From NCBI GenBank assembly GCA_949383255.1, contig CASJPF010000011.1, positions 1 through 64,000 on the forward strand: a stretch of DNA of 64,000 nt, given 5' to 3'. Every line of letters begins with the position of its first letter. The first letter of the stretch is position 1. A model generated the notes under the pieces. That model worked only from the letters and a program-made list of their open reading frames with translations. It was not told the origin of the DNA and made no database searches. Shown one piece after another: positions 38,544 to 48,612 of the stretch. The DNA comes from Lachnospiraceae bacterium (GTDB lineage: Bacteria; Bacillota; Clostridia; Lachnospirales; Lachnospiraceae). The translations under genes were made by a program, and so were the position numbers.

Positions 38544-38999
38544 ATGAAAAGACAAAGACATGAGGTCGTAGTAGATCTAATAAATAAATACGAAATTGAG
38601 ACGCAGGAAGAACTGGCGGAATATCTTCGCAGGGAAGGTTTTGATGTGACGCAGGCAACGGTTTCAAGGGATATCCGAGAACTGCATTTGTCAAAAGTAG
38701 TGGTTGGAAACGGCAGGCAGAAGTATATCATTTTGCAGCAAGGAGAAGATAATAATCTGGGAGATAAATATATTCGTGTGCTGCGGGAAGGCTTTCTTTC
38801 TGTGCAGATGGCGCAGAATATATTGGTGATTAAGACAGAACAAGGAATGGCGATGGCAGTTGCAGCGGCACTGGATGCAATGCGGTTTTCAGAGATTGTA
38901 GGTTGTATAGCAGGGGATGACACAATCTTTGCTGCTGTGAGGTCCGTCAAGGAAACAAAGGCTGTGATGGATAAGCTGAATATGATTATAAAAGGTTAG
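38544..38999 (+). CDS. argR: Arginine repressor
   Basis: KRQRHEVVVDLINKYEIETQEELAEYLRREGFDVTQATVSRDIRELHL. Confidence 0.95.
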   Translation: MKRQRHEVVVDLINKYEIETQEELAEYLRREGFDVTQATVSRDIRELHLSKVVVGNGRQKYIILQQGEDNNLGDKYIRVLREGFLSVQMAQNILVIKTEQGMAMAVAAALDAMRFSEIVGCIAGDDTIFAAVRSVKETKAVMDKLNMIIKG

Positions 39000-39009
39000 G
39001 GACTTATAG

Positions 39010-40716
39010 ATGTTGATTAGTTTGCATGTAAAGAATCTGGCTCTAATAGCAGAGACAGAGGTAAATTTTGGAGAAGGGCTTAACATATTGAGCGGAGAGA
39101 CAGGAGCCGGCAAATCAATTTTGATTGGCTCCATTAATCTTGCTCTGGGTGCGCGGGCAGATAAGGATATGATTCGGACAGGGGCTGATTATGCGCTTGT
39201 GGAGCTTGTGTTTCAAGTATCTGATGATGTGTTAAAAAAGGAGATTGAAGCCCTTGAGATTCCCATTGAAGAAGAGGGAATTATCATTATCCAGCGCAAA
39301 ATACAACCTAGTCGAAATGTGTTTAAAATATGCGGGGAGACGGTTACTGCAAAGCAAATCAAAGCATTATCTGAACGTTTGATTGATATTCATGGCCAAC
39401 ACGAACACCAATCCCTATTGTACAAAAAAAATCATATGGAGATTTTGGACTCTTTTGCAGGGGAAGCACTTGCTGTTGTCAAAGTTGCATTGAAGGAGCG
39501 CTATCACCAATATGCAGCACTAAAAAAGGAACTTGTGGAGTTCTGCATTGATGATGGGACAAAGGCAAAGGAATTATCCCTTGCAGAATTTGAGTTTCAG
39601 GAGATTGAGGAAGCAGGATTGACAGACGGGGAAGATGAAACTCTTGAGCGGGAATATCGGCGGATGGCAAACAGTCGTCAGATTGTGGAGGCGGCGGATA
39701 AGTCCTATCAGCTTACTGGAAATAGTGACCAGTCTGCGGCGGATGCAGTTGGTTATGCTGTGCGGGAACTGCGAGGTGTCGAAAGTTATGATGACAAGGC
39801 GCGTGAACTTGCGGACGCACTTGAAAATATTGATGCGTTGTTGAATGATTTTAATCGAGAGCTTGCCGAGTATATGGCAGATATGGAATTTGACAGCGAA
39901 CAATTTCAGCAGATGGAGGAGCGTCTAAATCTGATAAATCATCTAAAACTCAAATATGGTAGTAGTATTAAAGCTGTTTTGCAATATCAGGAGGAACTTG
40001 GAGAGAAAATTGCGCGGTTAAACAATGCAGATGCCTATAAAACACAGCTTGAGACAAAGTTAACACAAGTGCAAGAGGAATTAAAAAAATTGTGTCAGAA
40101 GGCATCAAAAATCCGCAGCAAGGAGGCAGAAAAGCTGCAGAAGGATATGATAGCAGCACTCACAGACTTAAACTTTCTTGATGTAAAGTTTGAGATACAG
40201 GTGCGAGAGAAAGAAGAGATGACAGCGTGGGGATTTGATGATGTGGAGTTTATGATTTCCACCAATCCAGGGGCACCACTAAGAAGTTTGGGAAATGTGG
40301 CAAGTGGGGGTGAGCTTTCTCGTATTATGTTGGCGATTAAAACCGTGCTCGCATCGCGGGATAAAATTCCGACAATGATTTTTGATGAGATTGATACCGG
40401 TATCAGTGGGAAGACTGCATGGAAAGTTTCTGAGAAATTAGGGCAGTTGTCACAAAGCCATCAGATTCTTTGTATTACACATTTACCGCAGATTGCAGCG
40501 ATGGCTGATAATCATTATAAGATAGCAAAACAGGCAGTGAATAATAAGACGATCACAGATATTATACAGCTTGGGGAGACTGAGGCGGTGGACGAGCTTG
40601 CAAGAATGCTGGGAAGTGATGAAATTACAGATACTGTGAGAGAAAACGCAAAGGAACTGATTACTACTGCTAGTACAACGAAAATAACGAATTGCTACAA
40701 AAAAATAGTAAAATAG
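39010..40716 (+). CDS. recN: DNA repair protein RecN
   Basis: LNILSGETGAGKSILIGSINLALGARA and FDEIDTGISGKTAWKVSEKL. Confidence 0.96.
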   Translation: MLISLHVKNLALIAETEVNFGEGLNILSGETGAGKSILIGSINLALGARADKDMIRTGADYALVELVFQVSDDVLKKEIEALEIPIEEEGIIIIQRKIQPSRNVFKICGETVTAKQIKALSERLIDIHGQHEHQSLLYKKNHMEILDSFAGEALAVVKVALKERYHQYAALKKELVEFCIDDGTKAKELSLAEFEFQEIEEAGLTDGEDETLEREYRRMANSRQIVEAADKSYQLTGNSDQSAADAVGYAVRELRGVESYDDKARELADALENIDALLNDFNRELAEYMADMEFDSEQFQQMEERLNLINHLKLKYGSSIKAVLQYQEELGEKIARLNNADAYKTQLETKLTQVQEELKKLCQKASKIRSKEAEKLQKDMIAALTDLNFLDVKFEIQVREKEEMTAWGFDDVEFMISTNPGAPLRSLGNVASGGELSRIMLAIKTVLASRDKIPTMIFDEIDTGISGKTAWKVSEKLGQLSQSHQILCITHLPQIAAMADNHYKIAKQAVNNKTITDIIQLGETEAVDELARMLGSDEITDTVRENAKELITTASTTKITNCYKKIVK

Positions 40717-40791
40717 GCGGATAAATATTGAAAATGTCTGAAAATAACGGTATACTGTATATATGTCGAACCGCGGAATGGAGGATAATAT

Positions 40792-41373
40792 ATGGTATTA
40801 AAAGATTACATTGATTCTAACAAATTACAAGCTTTACAGCGGTCTTATGCGGATGTGGCTGGTCTTGACGCCGTTGTACTTGGCTTAGATGGAGAGTATC
40901 TTGCAGGCAGAAAAGGATTTCAGGAGGAGGAGACAGAGTCTTTTGACATTATTGTAAATGGAGACAAGTTAGGTTCTGTTATTATTGCGAAGTCTTCGGA
41001 CAAGAACGCGAGGACTGCCGCGGAGTTACTTAGTACACAGATAGGCCAGACTGCAACGCTAGAGCTTCTAAACAATATTAATTCGGGCAGATTTGATTCC
41101 ATCAAGAGTGATATCAAAAAGTCGGGTGAATTGGTCCAAATGATTAACGAAAAGACAGGGCATCTAAAAGGAATTGCAAAGAAACAGACAATATTATCCC
41201 TCAACGCTACAATAGAGGCTGCAAGAAGTGGTGAGGCAGGTGTTGGCTTTGCAGTAGTTGCAAAGAGTATGCAGGACTTATCTAGTCAGTCAGCTGGCAT
41301 TTACACAGATATTGAAACGTCAGTTGAGGAGATTACCAATTTGATTAATTCAATTATCGAAGCCTTTAAATAA
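40792..41373 (+). CDS. Short soluble MCP-like signalling protein
   Basis: QTILSLNATIEAARSGEAGVGFAVVAKSMQDLSSQSA matches the MCP hairpin-tip region; 193 aa, no TM segment. Confidence 0.8.
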   Translation: MVLKDYIDSNKLQALQRSYADVAGLDAVVLGLDGEYLAGRKGFQEEETESFDIIVNGDKLGSVIIAKSSDKNARTAAELLSTQIGQTATLELLNNINSGRFDSIKSDIKKSGELVQMINEKTGHLKGIAKKQTILSLNATIEAARSGEAGVGFAVVAKSMQDLSSQSAGIYTDIETSVEEITNLINSIIEAFK

Positions 41374-41460
41374 AAGGGTGAATTGAGTAGGGAAGGTTTA
41401 TTTTTCGTACTTGTCGCATGACTTGTGTGCCGCCATAGCGGATTATGTCCTCTGCATGGA

Positions 41461-41517
41461 TCTGCGCATAAAAAAGACGCTGTAAGGTGAAAACAGCGTT
41501 TTTTTTATGCGCGCAGA
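41461..41517. terminator. Long terminator hairpin between convergent genes
   Basis: TCTGCGCATAAAAAAGACGCTGT ... ACAGCGTTTTTTTTATGCGCGCAGA. Confidence 0.8.
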
Positions 41518-41595
41518 CGTCCAGATGAAATAGGTCAGCAAACCGATGGACGCCTGCGAGAGAGTAGAGAAGATGAGACTTTCCTACTTGATTGC
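41513..41595 (-). repeat. Two-hairpin motif (copy C) adjacent to a terminator
   Basis: Shares architecture with 47401-47480 and 52022-52104. Confidence 0.5.
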
Positions 41596-41610
41596 ATATA
41601 GATAATTTTT

Positions 41611-42312
41611 TTAAGAAAAACTTTCAATGGAAAACCGCACTGCGTTGATAGGAACATTAAATTCACTGTGATAAATTCGTCCTTTTGACAGCGAGCTGGC
41701 ATAAAGGTGGACTTTTGATAATACGTTTCCTGCCGCATCATAGAAATATCCATAACAGCCCCAGCGATTATAGTCATCATCCTTGTAAGAGACACATTGA
41801 TATTTTAGATTTAGTGTGCATTTATAGTCTTGAAAATTTGTATAAGAAAAATCGTAAGGTACAAATTCATAACTGACAAGAGAACAGTAATTGTCACGAT
41901 TGGTACCAAGCTTTGAAGGGATATCCATAATAACCGGTGTTGCATTAATGGTAACATATGCAACAACTGCTGGATTGTCAATATTGTAAACTGCTGCAAC
42001 CGTTGTGCCCGCGCTTTGGTAGGTTACTTGAAATGCCGCTGCGTTCAGTGCATAGGTGCCTAGTGACACATTGGCGACAGCAGGGTCTGCGACAACACAG
42101 GCAAGGCGGGATGCATCAAAGCCTTCCTCCATCAATGCAGTAAAGGCAACAGTGCTATTTTCTGTGATGCTTATCATATCTGTGGAGAGAATTAGACCGT
42201 TTCCAATACTTTCCTTTGCGGAGACAGGCAGTACAGGCGTGGCAATATTAATAGAAGCTACCATAAATAATGTTATTATGGAACAGAGTAATTTTTTGAA
42301 ATTCGTTTTCAT
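41611..42312 (-). CDS. Secreted hypothetical protein
   Basis: Signal peptide (MKTNFKKLLCSIITLFMVASINIATPVLPVSA), uncharacterised C-terminal beta-rich domain. Confidence 0.75.
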   Translation of the reverse strand: MKTNFKKLLCSIITLFMVASINIATPVLPVSAKESIGNGLILSTDMISITENSTVAFTALMEEGFDASRLACVVADPAVANVSLGTYALNAAAFQVTYQSAGTTVAAVYNIDNPAVVAYVTINATPVIMDIPSKLGTNRDNYCSLVSYEFVPYDFSYTNFQDYKCTLNLKYQCVSYKDDDYNRWGCYGYFYDAAGNVLSKVHLYASSLSKGRIYHSEFNVPINAVRFSIESFS

Positions 42313-42335
42313 AAATCTTCTCCTTGTGAAATAAA

Positions 42336-42380
42336 AATTAGTAGTAACAGTTTAGACAAGTTGAACTGTTGCAATTAGCA
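42336..42380. mobile_element. Minimal MITE remnant: terminal repeats almost back-to-back, near-perfect 8-bp flanking repeats
   Basis: AATTAGTA | GTAACAGTTTAGA-CAAG-TTGAACTGTTGC | AATTAGCA (7/8). Confidence 0.6.
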
Positions 42381-42520
42381 TTTGTCAAATGATATGCTAT
42401 CTATCCTATATTATAATAAAAAAAGTACCAAAATAACAAGTAACAATTTATAAAAAATTACAATAAAAAATTAAACTTAGATTAAAAATGTCAGATACTC
42501 TTTCATTTTGCAAAAAGATT

Positions 42521-42664
42521 GTTTAAAATAGCAGATAGGTAAAAAAACGTCATGAAATAGCGTCGTAGTTGAGATGCATCAAGTCATGTACATGACTTTG
42601 ACATCGCAAAGCGGTTATGCATGACTTAATGTCTGTAACAAGAAGCCAAAGGCTGAATTGTTAC
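42521..42664. repeat. Degenerate copy of the 31405-31556 element family
   Basis: Conserved 3' end CTGTAACAAGAAGCCAAAGGCTGAATTGTTAC and GTTGAGAtgcATCAAG; contains the palindrome AAGTCATGTACATGACTT. Confidence 0.55.
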
Positions 42665-42704
42665 AAAAAATGAAAGTGGCAAATAATAATAGGAGAAGCA
42701 GAAT

Positions 42705-44273
42705 ATGAAAAGCAGACAGAGGAAAGTGACAGCATTATTGTGTGTGATGTTGTCGTCAATGGCTCTATGGGGATGTGGGCAGGCGCCTGAGGAAAAAACC
42801 GTTGAGGACGTGGCGATTGTAGAGACAGCAAAACCAGAGCTGGGAGATTTAAAGTTGAGTGGTCAATATATCGCTACAATTAGTCCAGACGAATCCGTCT
42901 ATGTGATTCCTAAGGCGACAGCGGAAGTTCTTGAAGTAAAAGTTGCCGCAGGAGATATTGTGGAGGAAGGTGATGTGCTGGCAGTGCTTGATGACACAAT
43001 GGCACAATTTACAGTGCGAAATGCACAGACTGCCGCGCAAAATGCACAGACTGCTGTGCAAAATGCACAGATTGGATTGGAGAGTGCTAAACTTTCCTAT
43101 GAACTTCAATATGGTGAAGGCGCGTCAACTTTAAATGATATGCAGTCGGATAAAACCATTTCACAGGCAGAAGACGGCGTTAGTAAGTTGCAGGAAAGCT
43201 ATGTAGATGCAATGGATAATTTGCAGAAAGCAAAGGATAATTTAAAGGAGAAAGAGCAGGAATTAGAAGATTTAAAAGTGGAGTATGATTTTCGAGAAGA
43301 TGTGGATGAGATTAAGGATTATGCAGATTCCATTGATAGAGATACCCCACAAGGAGCAGCACAGTATGCCGCTATTATGCAGCGGTATCAAGCGGCAGCA
43401 ACCGAAGTGAAAACAGTTGAGGGAACAATTACACAGTATAAATCAACGATTGACCAATTAGAGGGAACTATAGAAGAACTGCAAGACAATATTAACAGCA
43501 CATATGACTCTTATAGTCAAGCGGTGACAGCGGACAACATTACAAATGGAGAAATTTTGGAAGGTAAGAAGCAAGCGTCACAGAATAGTATTTCACAGGC
43601 AGAGCTTGGTATCTCACAGGCACAAATTGGCATTGAACAGGCGCAGATTGGTGTTGAGCAGGCACAGGAAAATCTGGATATGTACACCATTACCGCAACG
43701 ATTTCCGGTGTGATTGAGACTGTAAATTTAAAAGAACATGATTTTGCCACATCAAGCAATCCGGCATTTGTTATCTCCAATAAAAATACAATGACAGCAA
43801 CATACTATGTCAGCGAAGATGTACGCAATACATTTTCCCTTGGACAAAAGATTGTGTTGGAGAAGGATAACAAACTTTATGACGGTGAAGTGATAGAGAT
43901 TGGCAGTGCACTTGACAACACGACAGGACTTTTTAAGATAAAAGCAGCAGTGAAGGGAGATACCTCAGCATTGCTTTCTGGCACAAAAGCGACTGTTACA
44001 ACAGATACATATCATGAGCAAAATGTAGTGATTGTTCCATACGATTCTGTCTACTATGATGGTGCGCAGGCATATGTGTATACTGTTGTGGATGGAAAAG
44101 CCAAAAAGACAAATGTAACCACAGGACTTTATGACATAGAACAGATTGTGATCACAGAAGGACTTACAAAAGAAGATACAATTATAACAACATGGTCTGC
44201 CCAATTGCGCGACGGCGTTGAAATTTCTGTGCCTGAAAGCGAAGCGGACACAGACAATCCCACACAGGAATAG
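42705..44273 (+). CDS. Efflux RND transporter periplasmic adaptor subunit (HlyD/AcrA-like), lipoprotein-like
   Basis: Lipobox LWGC; coiled-coil and biotinyl-lipoyl hybrid motifs; precedes an RND permease gene. Confidence 0.92.
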   Translation: MKSRQRKVTALLCVMLSSMALWGCGQAPEEKTVEDVAIVETAKPELGDLKLSGQYIATISPDESVYVIPKATAEVLEVKVAAGDIVEEGDVLAVLDDTMAQFTVRNAQTAAQNAQTAVQNAQIGLESAKLSYELQYGEGASTLNDMQSDKTISQAEDGVSKLQESYVDAMDNLQKAKDNLKEKEQELEDLKVEYDFREDVDEIKDYADSIDRDTPQGAAQYAAIMQRYQAAATEVKTVEGTITQYKSTIDQLEGTIEELQDNINSTYDSYSQAVTADNITNGEILEGKKQASQNSISQAELGISQAQIGIEQAQIGVEQAQENLDMYTITATISGVIETVNLKEHDFATSSNPAFVISNKNTMTATYYVSEDVRNTFSLGQKIVLEKDNKLYDGEVIEIGSALDNTTGLFKIKAAVKGDTSALLSGTKATVTTDTYHEQNVVIVPYDSVYYDGAQAYVYTVVDGKAKKTNVTTGLYDIEQIVITEGLTKEDTIITTWSAQLRDGVEISVPESEADTDNPTQE

Positions 44274-44286
44274 GAGGGCTTAAGCG

Positions 44287-47200
44287 ATGAGTTCCTTGAC
44301 CAAGCTGGCCCTTAAGCGGCCTGTTTCGGCACTGTTGATTGTGTTGGCACTGTTTGTATTTGGTATTGGTTCTGTATTTGGATTTCAGATGGAACTAACG
44401 CCAGATATGGAGATGCCTATGCTGTTTGTCAGCACAATCTATCAGGGCGGTGATCCAGCGACCACAGAGGAGCTGGTGACAAAAATTATAGAGGAAGCCG
44501 GAAAGACGCTTTCCGGCGTGGATTCTGTGACAACACAGACCACAGAAAACATTTCGTTTGTTATTTTTTCTTATGAGTATGGCACAGATATTGATGAGGC
44601 ATATGCTGATCTTAGAAGTGCCGTCGATACAGCCTCCCTTCGTCTTCCAGAGGATGCGATGGACCCTGTTATTGTTGAGATGGATATTAATGCACAGGAT
44701 ATGATGACGTTATCAATTACTTCAACAGGGGATACCGATGTGCTGGCATTTGTGGAAGACGAGCTAAAACCAGAGTTAGAGCGACTTTCTGATGTTGCAC
44801 AGATTGATGTGTCCGGCGGTGAGGAAGATTATATTCGCATACAGCTTCATCGAGATAAGATGCAGCAGTATGGCGTGACAATGGCGAACATAAAAACATA
44901 TATTACCACAACAGATTTTACAATACCAATTGGAAGTGTGGAACAAGGCGCACAGAATATTAGTACATCTGCATCATCAAAGCCAGCGAACTTAATGGAT
45001 TTGCAAAATGTGCCAATTATTACAAACCGTGGGACAACGATTGCACTTTCTGACATTGCTATAGTGGCGATGTCCTCAAAAGCGAATAACAGTATCAGCC
45101 GCTTTAATGGGCAGGAAAGCATTAGTGTTGGGATTAAGAAAGTTCAAAGTGAAGGAACTGTTGATGTATCCAATCATGTAAAGTCTTTGTTAAAACGAGT
45201 GGGCGCAAAAAACTCTGCGATTCAGATTTCCGTGGCATATGATGCGGCAGACAGCATTAAGTCGTCTTTAAGTTCTGTGGCACAGACATTAGTGCTCGGT
45301 GTGTTATTTTCCATGCTGGTATTATTTATCTTTTTTGGAGATATTAAAGCGAGTTTAATCGTGGGTAGTTCCATGCCGATTTCCCTTCTTGCAACATTGA
45401 TTTTTATGAGTTTTGCAGGATTTTCATTGAATGTTGTCACAATGGGGGCACTTGTTATTGCAATTGGTATGATGGTTGACTCTTCGATTGTTGTGCTAGA
45501 AAGTTGTTTTCGATTGAAAGATGAACGACCGGATTTTAAAGATGCAGCGCTAATTGGTACAAAGATTGTTGCTTCTTCTGTATCTGCTTCAACGCTCACC
45601 ACAGTTGTAGTTTATTTGCCGCTTGCCACGATGAAGGGTTTGGCAGGACAATTATTCTCACAACTTGGATTTACCATTATCTTTGCAATGTTGTCCTCAT
45701 TAATCGTTGCAATTACACTGATTCCTATTTTCTTTTGGAAATATAGACCCAAAGAAAAGAAAGATACATTGGCAAACCGTATTGTGGGGCATATCGGAAA
45801 TGGATATAAAACACTTTTAAAACATATTATGCTCAAGAAAAAGACAGTGATGCTTGTGTCAATCGGACTTCTTGTGCTCTCTTATGTGTTGGTAATGCAA
45901 TTAGACACGGAATTGATGTCTGCAACTGGTCTTGACAATGTTAGTATTTCTATTGAGCAAAGAGCAGGCACTCGCATTGAGGTTATGGATGAAAACATAC
46001 AGTTTATTGAGCAGATGATTATAGATGACCCTGATTTTTCAGGGTGTAACCTGACAATTAGCAACTCCTCAGCAACTATCACCGCATATCCTTCAGAGGA
46101 GTGCACCAAGAGTATCAATGAGCTTGTAGATGCGTATAATCAGAAATTGATGAATACAACCAATATGAGTATTATTGTTTCAGCAGCAGGCAGTGGTATG
46201 TCTTCTATGATGAGTGTGACGGCTAGCGCAGAAGTTGATTTGAGCGGTGATAATATAGAAGATTTGAAAATTGCTGCAAGTAAGGTCGATTCTATTTTGA
46301 TGGATATTCCGGGGGTTATTAAAACCTCAAGCAACCTGACTTCAGATGCATCTCAGGCAAAGATAAAAATTAATCCGTTAAAGTGTATGAATGTAGGGCT
46401 TACCGCGGTTCAGGTGGCAAGTGAAATGTACAATGCCAGCAGTGGAATAGAAGTTATGGATATGACAATTGGAACAGATGAATATACTGTGAGAATGGAA
46501 TATCCAGAAGACAGTTATGTGGATATGAATCAGTTGCTAAGCCTTGAGATTGCAACGCCAACCGGTGGAATGATTACAGTGGGAGATGTGGCGGAGGCTG
46601 TGTATTCTGACGTGCCAAATACACTTGTTCGAGAGGACGGCAAATATCAGGTTGCAATTATGGCGTACACAACAGATGAGACAAAATATACAGTGCCTAA
46701 ACTGATTGACGAAGCTGTGAGCAAGGCGGAATTGAGCGGAGAATTTCCTGCAGGTGTAGGGCGGACACAAAACATGATGGATGAGATGATGATTGAGGAG
46801 TTTACAGCGATTATCAAGGCCATTATCACAGCAATTTTCCTAATTTTTCTAGTGATGGCAATGCAGTTTGAGTCTCCGATTTTTTCTCTAATGGTAATGT
46901 TAAGTATTCCATTTAGTTTAATTGGTTCCTTTTTCTTGCTGTTTATCTCAGGTTCAACACTCAATATGACTTCCCTGATGGGTGTGCTTATGCTGGTGGG
47001 AATTGTGGTTAACAATGGTATTTTGTATGTTGACACAACCAATCAGCTCAAGGAGACAATGTCATTAAATGATGCGTTGATGGAGAGTGGTCGGCTTCGT
47101 TTAAGACCGATTCTTATGACAACATTGACGACGATTTTGTCCATGCTGCCAATGATTTTTACCAATAATGAAAATGCTGCCATGATGAAGGGAATGTCTC

Positions 47201-47352
47201 TGATTATTATTGGAGGTCTAATCACTTCAACTTTGTTAATCTTACTTTTGCTGCCTAGTTTCTATCTGCTGATGAGCAAGCAGGGGAGAAAAGAGGCGAA
47301 GGAGCGTCGGCGACTGAAACGACAGAAACGCCAAGAAGCAAAAAATAAATAA
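44287..47352 (+). CDS. Efflux RND transporter permease subunit
   Basis: 1021 aa; duplicated RND topology; LALKRPVSALLIVLALFVFG and GVLMLVGIVVNNGILYVDTTNQ. Confidence 0.95.
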   Translation: MSSLTKLALKRPVSALLIVLALFVFGIGSVFGFQMELTPDMEMPMLFVSTIYQGGDPATTEELVTKIIEEAGKTLSGVDSVTTQTTENISFVIFSYEYGTDIDEAYADLRSAVDTASLRLPEDAMDPVIVEMDINAQDMMTLSITSTGDTDVLAFVEDELKPELERLSDVAQIDVSGGEEDYIRIQLHRDKMQQYGVTMANIKTYITTTDFTIPIGSVEQGAQNISTSASSKPANLMDLQNVPIITNRGTTIALSDIAIVAMSSKANNSISRFNGQESISVGIKKVQSEGTVDVSNHVKSLLKRVGAKNSAIQISVAYDAADSIKSSLSSVAQTLVLGVLFSMLVLFIFFGDIKASLIVGSSMPISLLATLIFMSFAGFSLNVVTMGALVIAIGMMVDSSIVVLESCFRLKDERPDFKDAALIGTKIVASSVSASTLTTVVVYLPLATMKGLAGQLFSQLGFTIIFAMLSSLIVAITLIPIFFWKYRPKEKKDTLANRIVGHIGNGYKTLLKHIMLKKKTVMLVSIGLLVLSYVLVMQLDTELMSATGLDNVSISIEQRAGTRIEVMDENIQFIEQMIIDDPDFSGCNLTISNSSATITAYPSEECTKSINELVDAYNQKLMNTTNMSIIVSAAGSGMSSMMSVTASAEVDLSGDNIEDLKIAASKVDSILMDIPGVIKTSSNLTSDASQAKIKINPLKCMNVGLTAVQVASEMYNASSGIEVMDMTIGTDEYTVRMEYPEDSYVDMNQLLSLEIATPTGGMITVGDVAEAVYSDVPNTLVREDGKYQVAIMAYTTDETKYTVPKLIDEAVSKAELSGEFPAGVGRTQNMMDEMMIEEFTAIIKAIITAIFLIFLVMAMQFESPIFSLMVMLSIPFSLIGSFFLLFISGSTLNMTSLMGVLMLVGIVVNNGILYVDTTNQLKETMSLNDALMESGRLRLRPILMTTLTTILSMLPMIFTNNENAAMMKGMSLIIIGGLITSTLLILLLLPSFYLLMSKQGRKEAKERRRLKRQKRQEAKNK

Positions 47353-47359
47353 AAAATAC

Positions 47360-47396
47360 AAAAATCCACGCGTAGTCTTGATTGCGTGGATTTTTA
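47360..47396. terminator. Bidirectional terminator
   Basis: AAAAATCCACGC-GTAGTCTTGATT-GCGTGGATTTTT. Confidence 0.88.
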
Positions 47397-47400
47397 TATG

Positions 47401-47480
47401 CAGACCTGTATAGAGGAAATATGTCACTAAAGTGGCACACAGGTCGCGCGGCGAGTAGGGGAAAATTTTTCCCTGCTTGA
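47401..47480 (-). repeat. Two-hairpin motif (copy B) adjacent to a terminator
   Basis: GACCTGT/ACAGGTC stem with inner GTCAC/GTGGC hairpin, followed by a CGAGTAGGG/CCCTGCTTG stem. Confidence 0.5.
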
Positions 47481-47503
47481 TTATGCGAAAACATAATAAG
47501 GAA

Positions 47504-48514
47504 TTACAAAAGATGGATTCCATTTTCTTGGCAAGCTGTAACAATTTCTTCTGGCCACAAGGAAGACTGAACTTCACCAATATGCGCTTTTCTTAAGAAA
47601 AACATACAAATGCGTGACTGACCAATGCCACCGCCAATTGTAAAAGGAAGTGTTTCATTGATGACTGCTTTCTGATAGGGAAGCGCCGCGCGTTCGGGGC
47701 AGCCTGCCTTTTCTAACTGTGAAAGCAGAGCGTCTTTATCCACACGGATACCCATGCTGGAAAGTTCGAGTGCAATGTCAAGTACAGGATAGTAGACAAC
47801 AATGTCTGCGTTTAATGCCCAGTCATCATAGTCTGGCGCGCGTCCGTCATGTGGTTTTCCGTTTTCCATCTTGTCACCAATTTTCATAATGCACACAGCA
47901 CCTTTTGCTTTTGCTATGTAGTATTCACGCTCCTTTGGCGTGTTGTCAGGAAAGATTTCTGCCAGTTCCTGTGTGGTGATAAAATAAATTTCATCGGGCA
48001 GAATTTCATCAATATAATCGTATTGGATTGCCATATATTTCTCTGTATTTTGCAGACATTTATATACTTTCCGAACAACTGCCTTGAGCGTGTCAAGAGT
48101 TCTGTCGTCGCGCGCAATAATTTTTTCCCAATCCCACTGGTCCACAAAGATAGAGTGAATATTATCGGTGTCCTCGTCGCGGCGGATAGCATTCATGTCT
48201 GTATAGATGCCTTCTCCTATAGAGAAACCATATTTTTGCAGCGCATATCGTTTCCACTTGGCAAGTGACTGAACAACCTCTGCAATGCGTCCGTCCTGTT
48301 CTTTGATATCAAAACTAACAGGGCGTTCTATACCATTTAGGTTGTCATTTAGACCAGACAAGGGGTCTACAAAAAGCGGTGCGGACACGCGTGCGAGATT
48401 GAGCCGCTGCGCAATCTGGTTTTGAAAAAAGTCTTTTACAGTTTTAATGGCAATTTGCGTATCGTGCAGATTTAATGCTGAATGATAATTTTTTGGAATT
48501 TTCAGGTGTTCCAT
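47504..48514 (-). CDS. asnA: Aspartate--ammonia ligase
   Basis: LNLARVSAPLFVDPLSGLNDNLNGIERPVSFDI; GGGIGQSRICMFFL. Confidence 0.96.
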   Translation of the reverse strand: MEHLKIPKNYHSALNLHDTQIAIKTVKDFFQNQIAQRLNLARVSAPLFVDPLSGLNDNLNGIERPVSFDIKEQDGRIAEVVQSLAKWKRYALQKYGFSIGEGIYTDMNAIRRDEDTDNIHSIFVDQWDWEKIIARDDRTLDTLKAVVRKVYKCLQNTEKYMAIQYDYIDEILPDEIYFITTQELAEIFPDNTPKEREYYIAKAKGAVCIMKIGDKMENGKPHDGRAPDYDDWALNADIVVYYPVLDIALELSSMGIRVDKDALLSQLEKAGCPERAALPYQKAVINETLPFTIGGGIGQSRICMFFLRKAHIGEVQSSLWPEEIVTACQENGIHLL

Positions 48515-48612
48515 TACCGGTTTTCCTCCTCATATTGATATAAAACGATAGTTTTAGTATGGCACTTTATTTGGGGAAAATCAATGATTATTTTATAATT
48601 TATGAAAGACAT

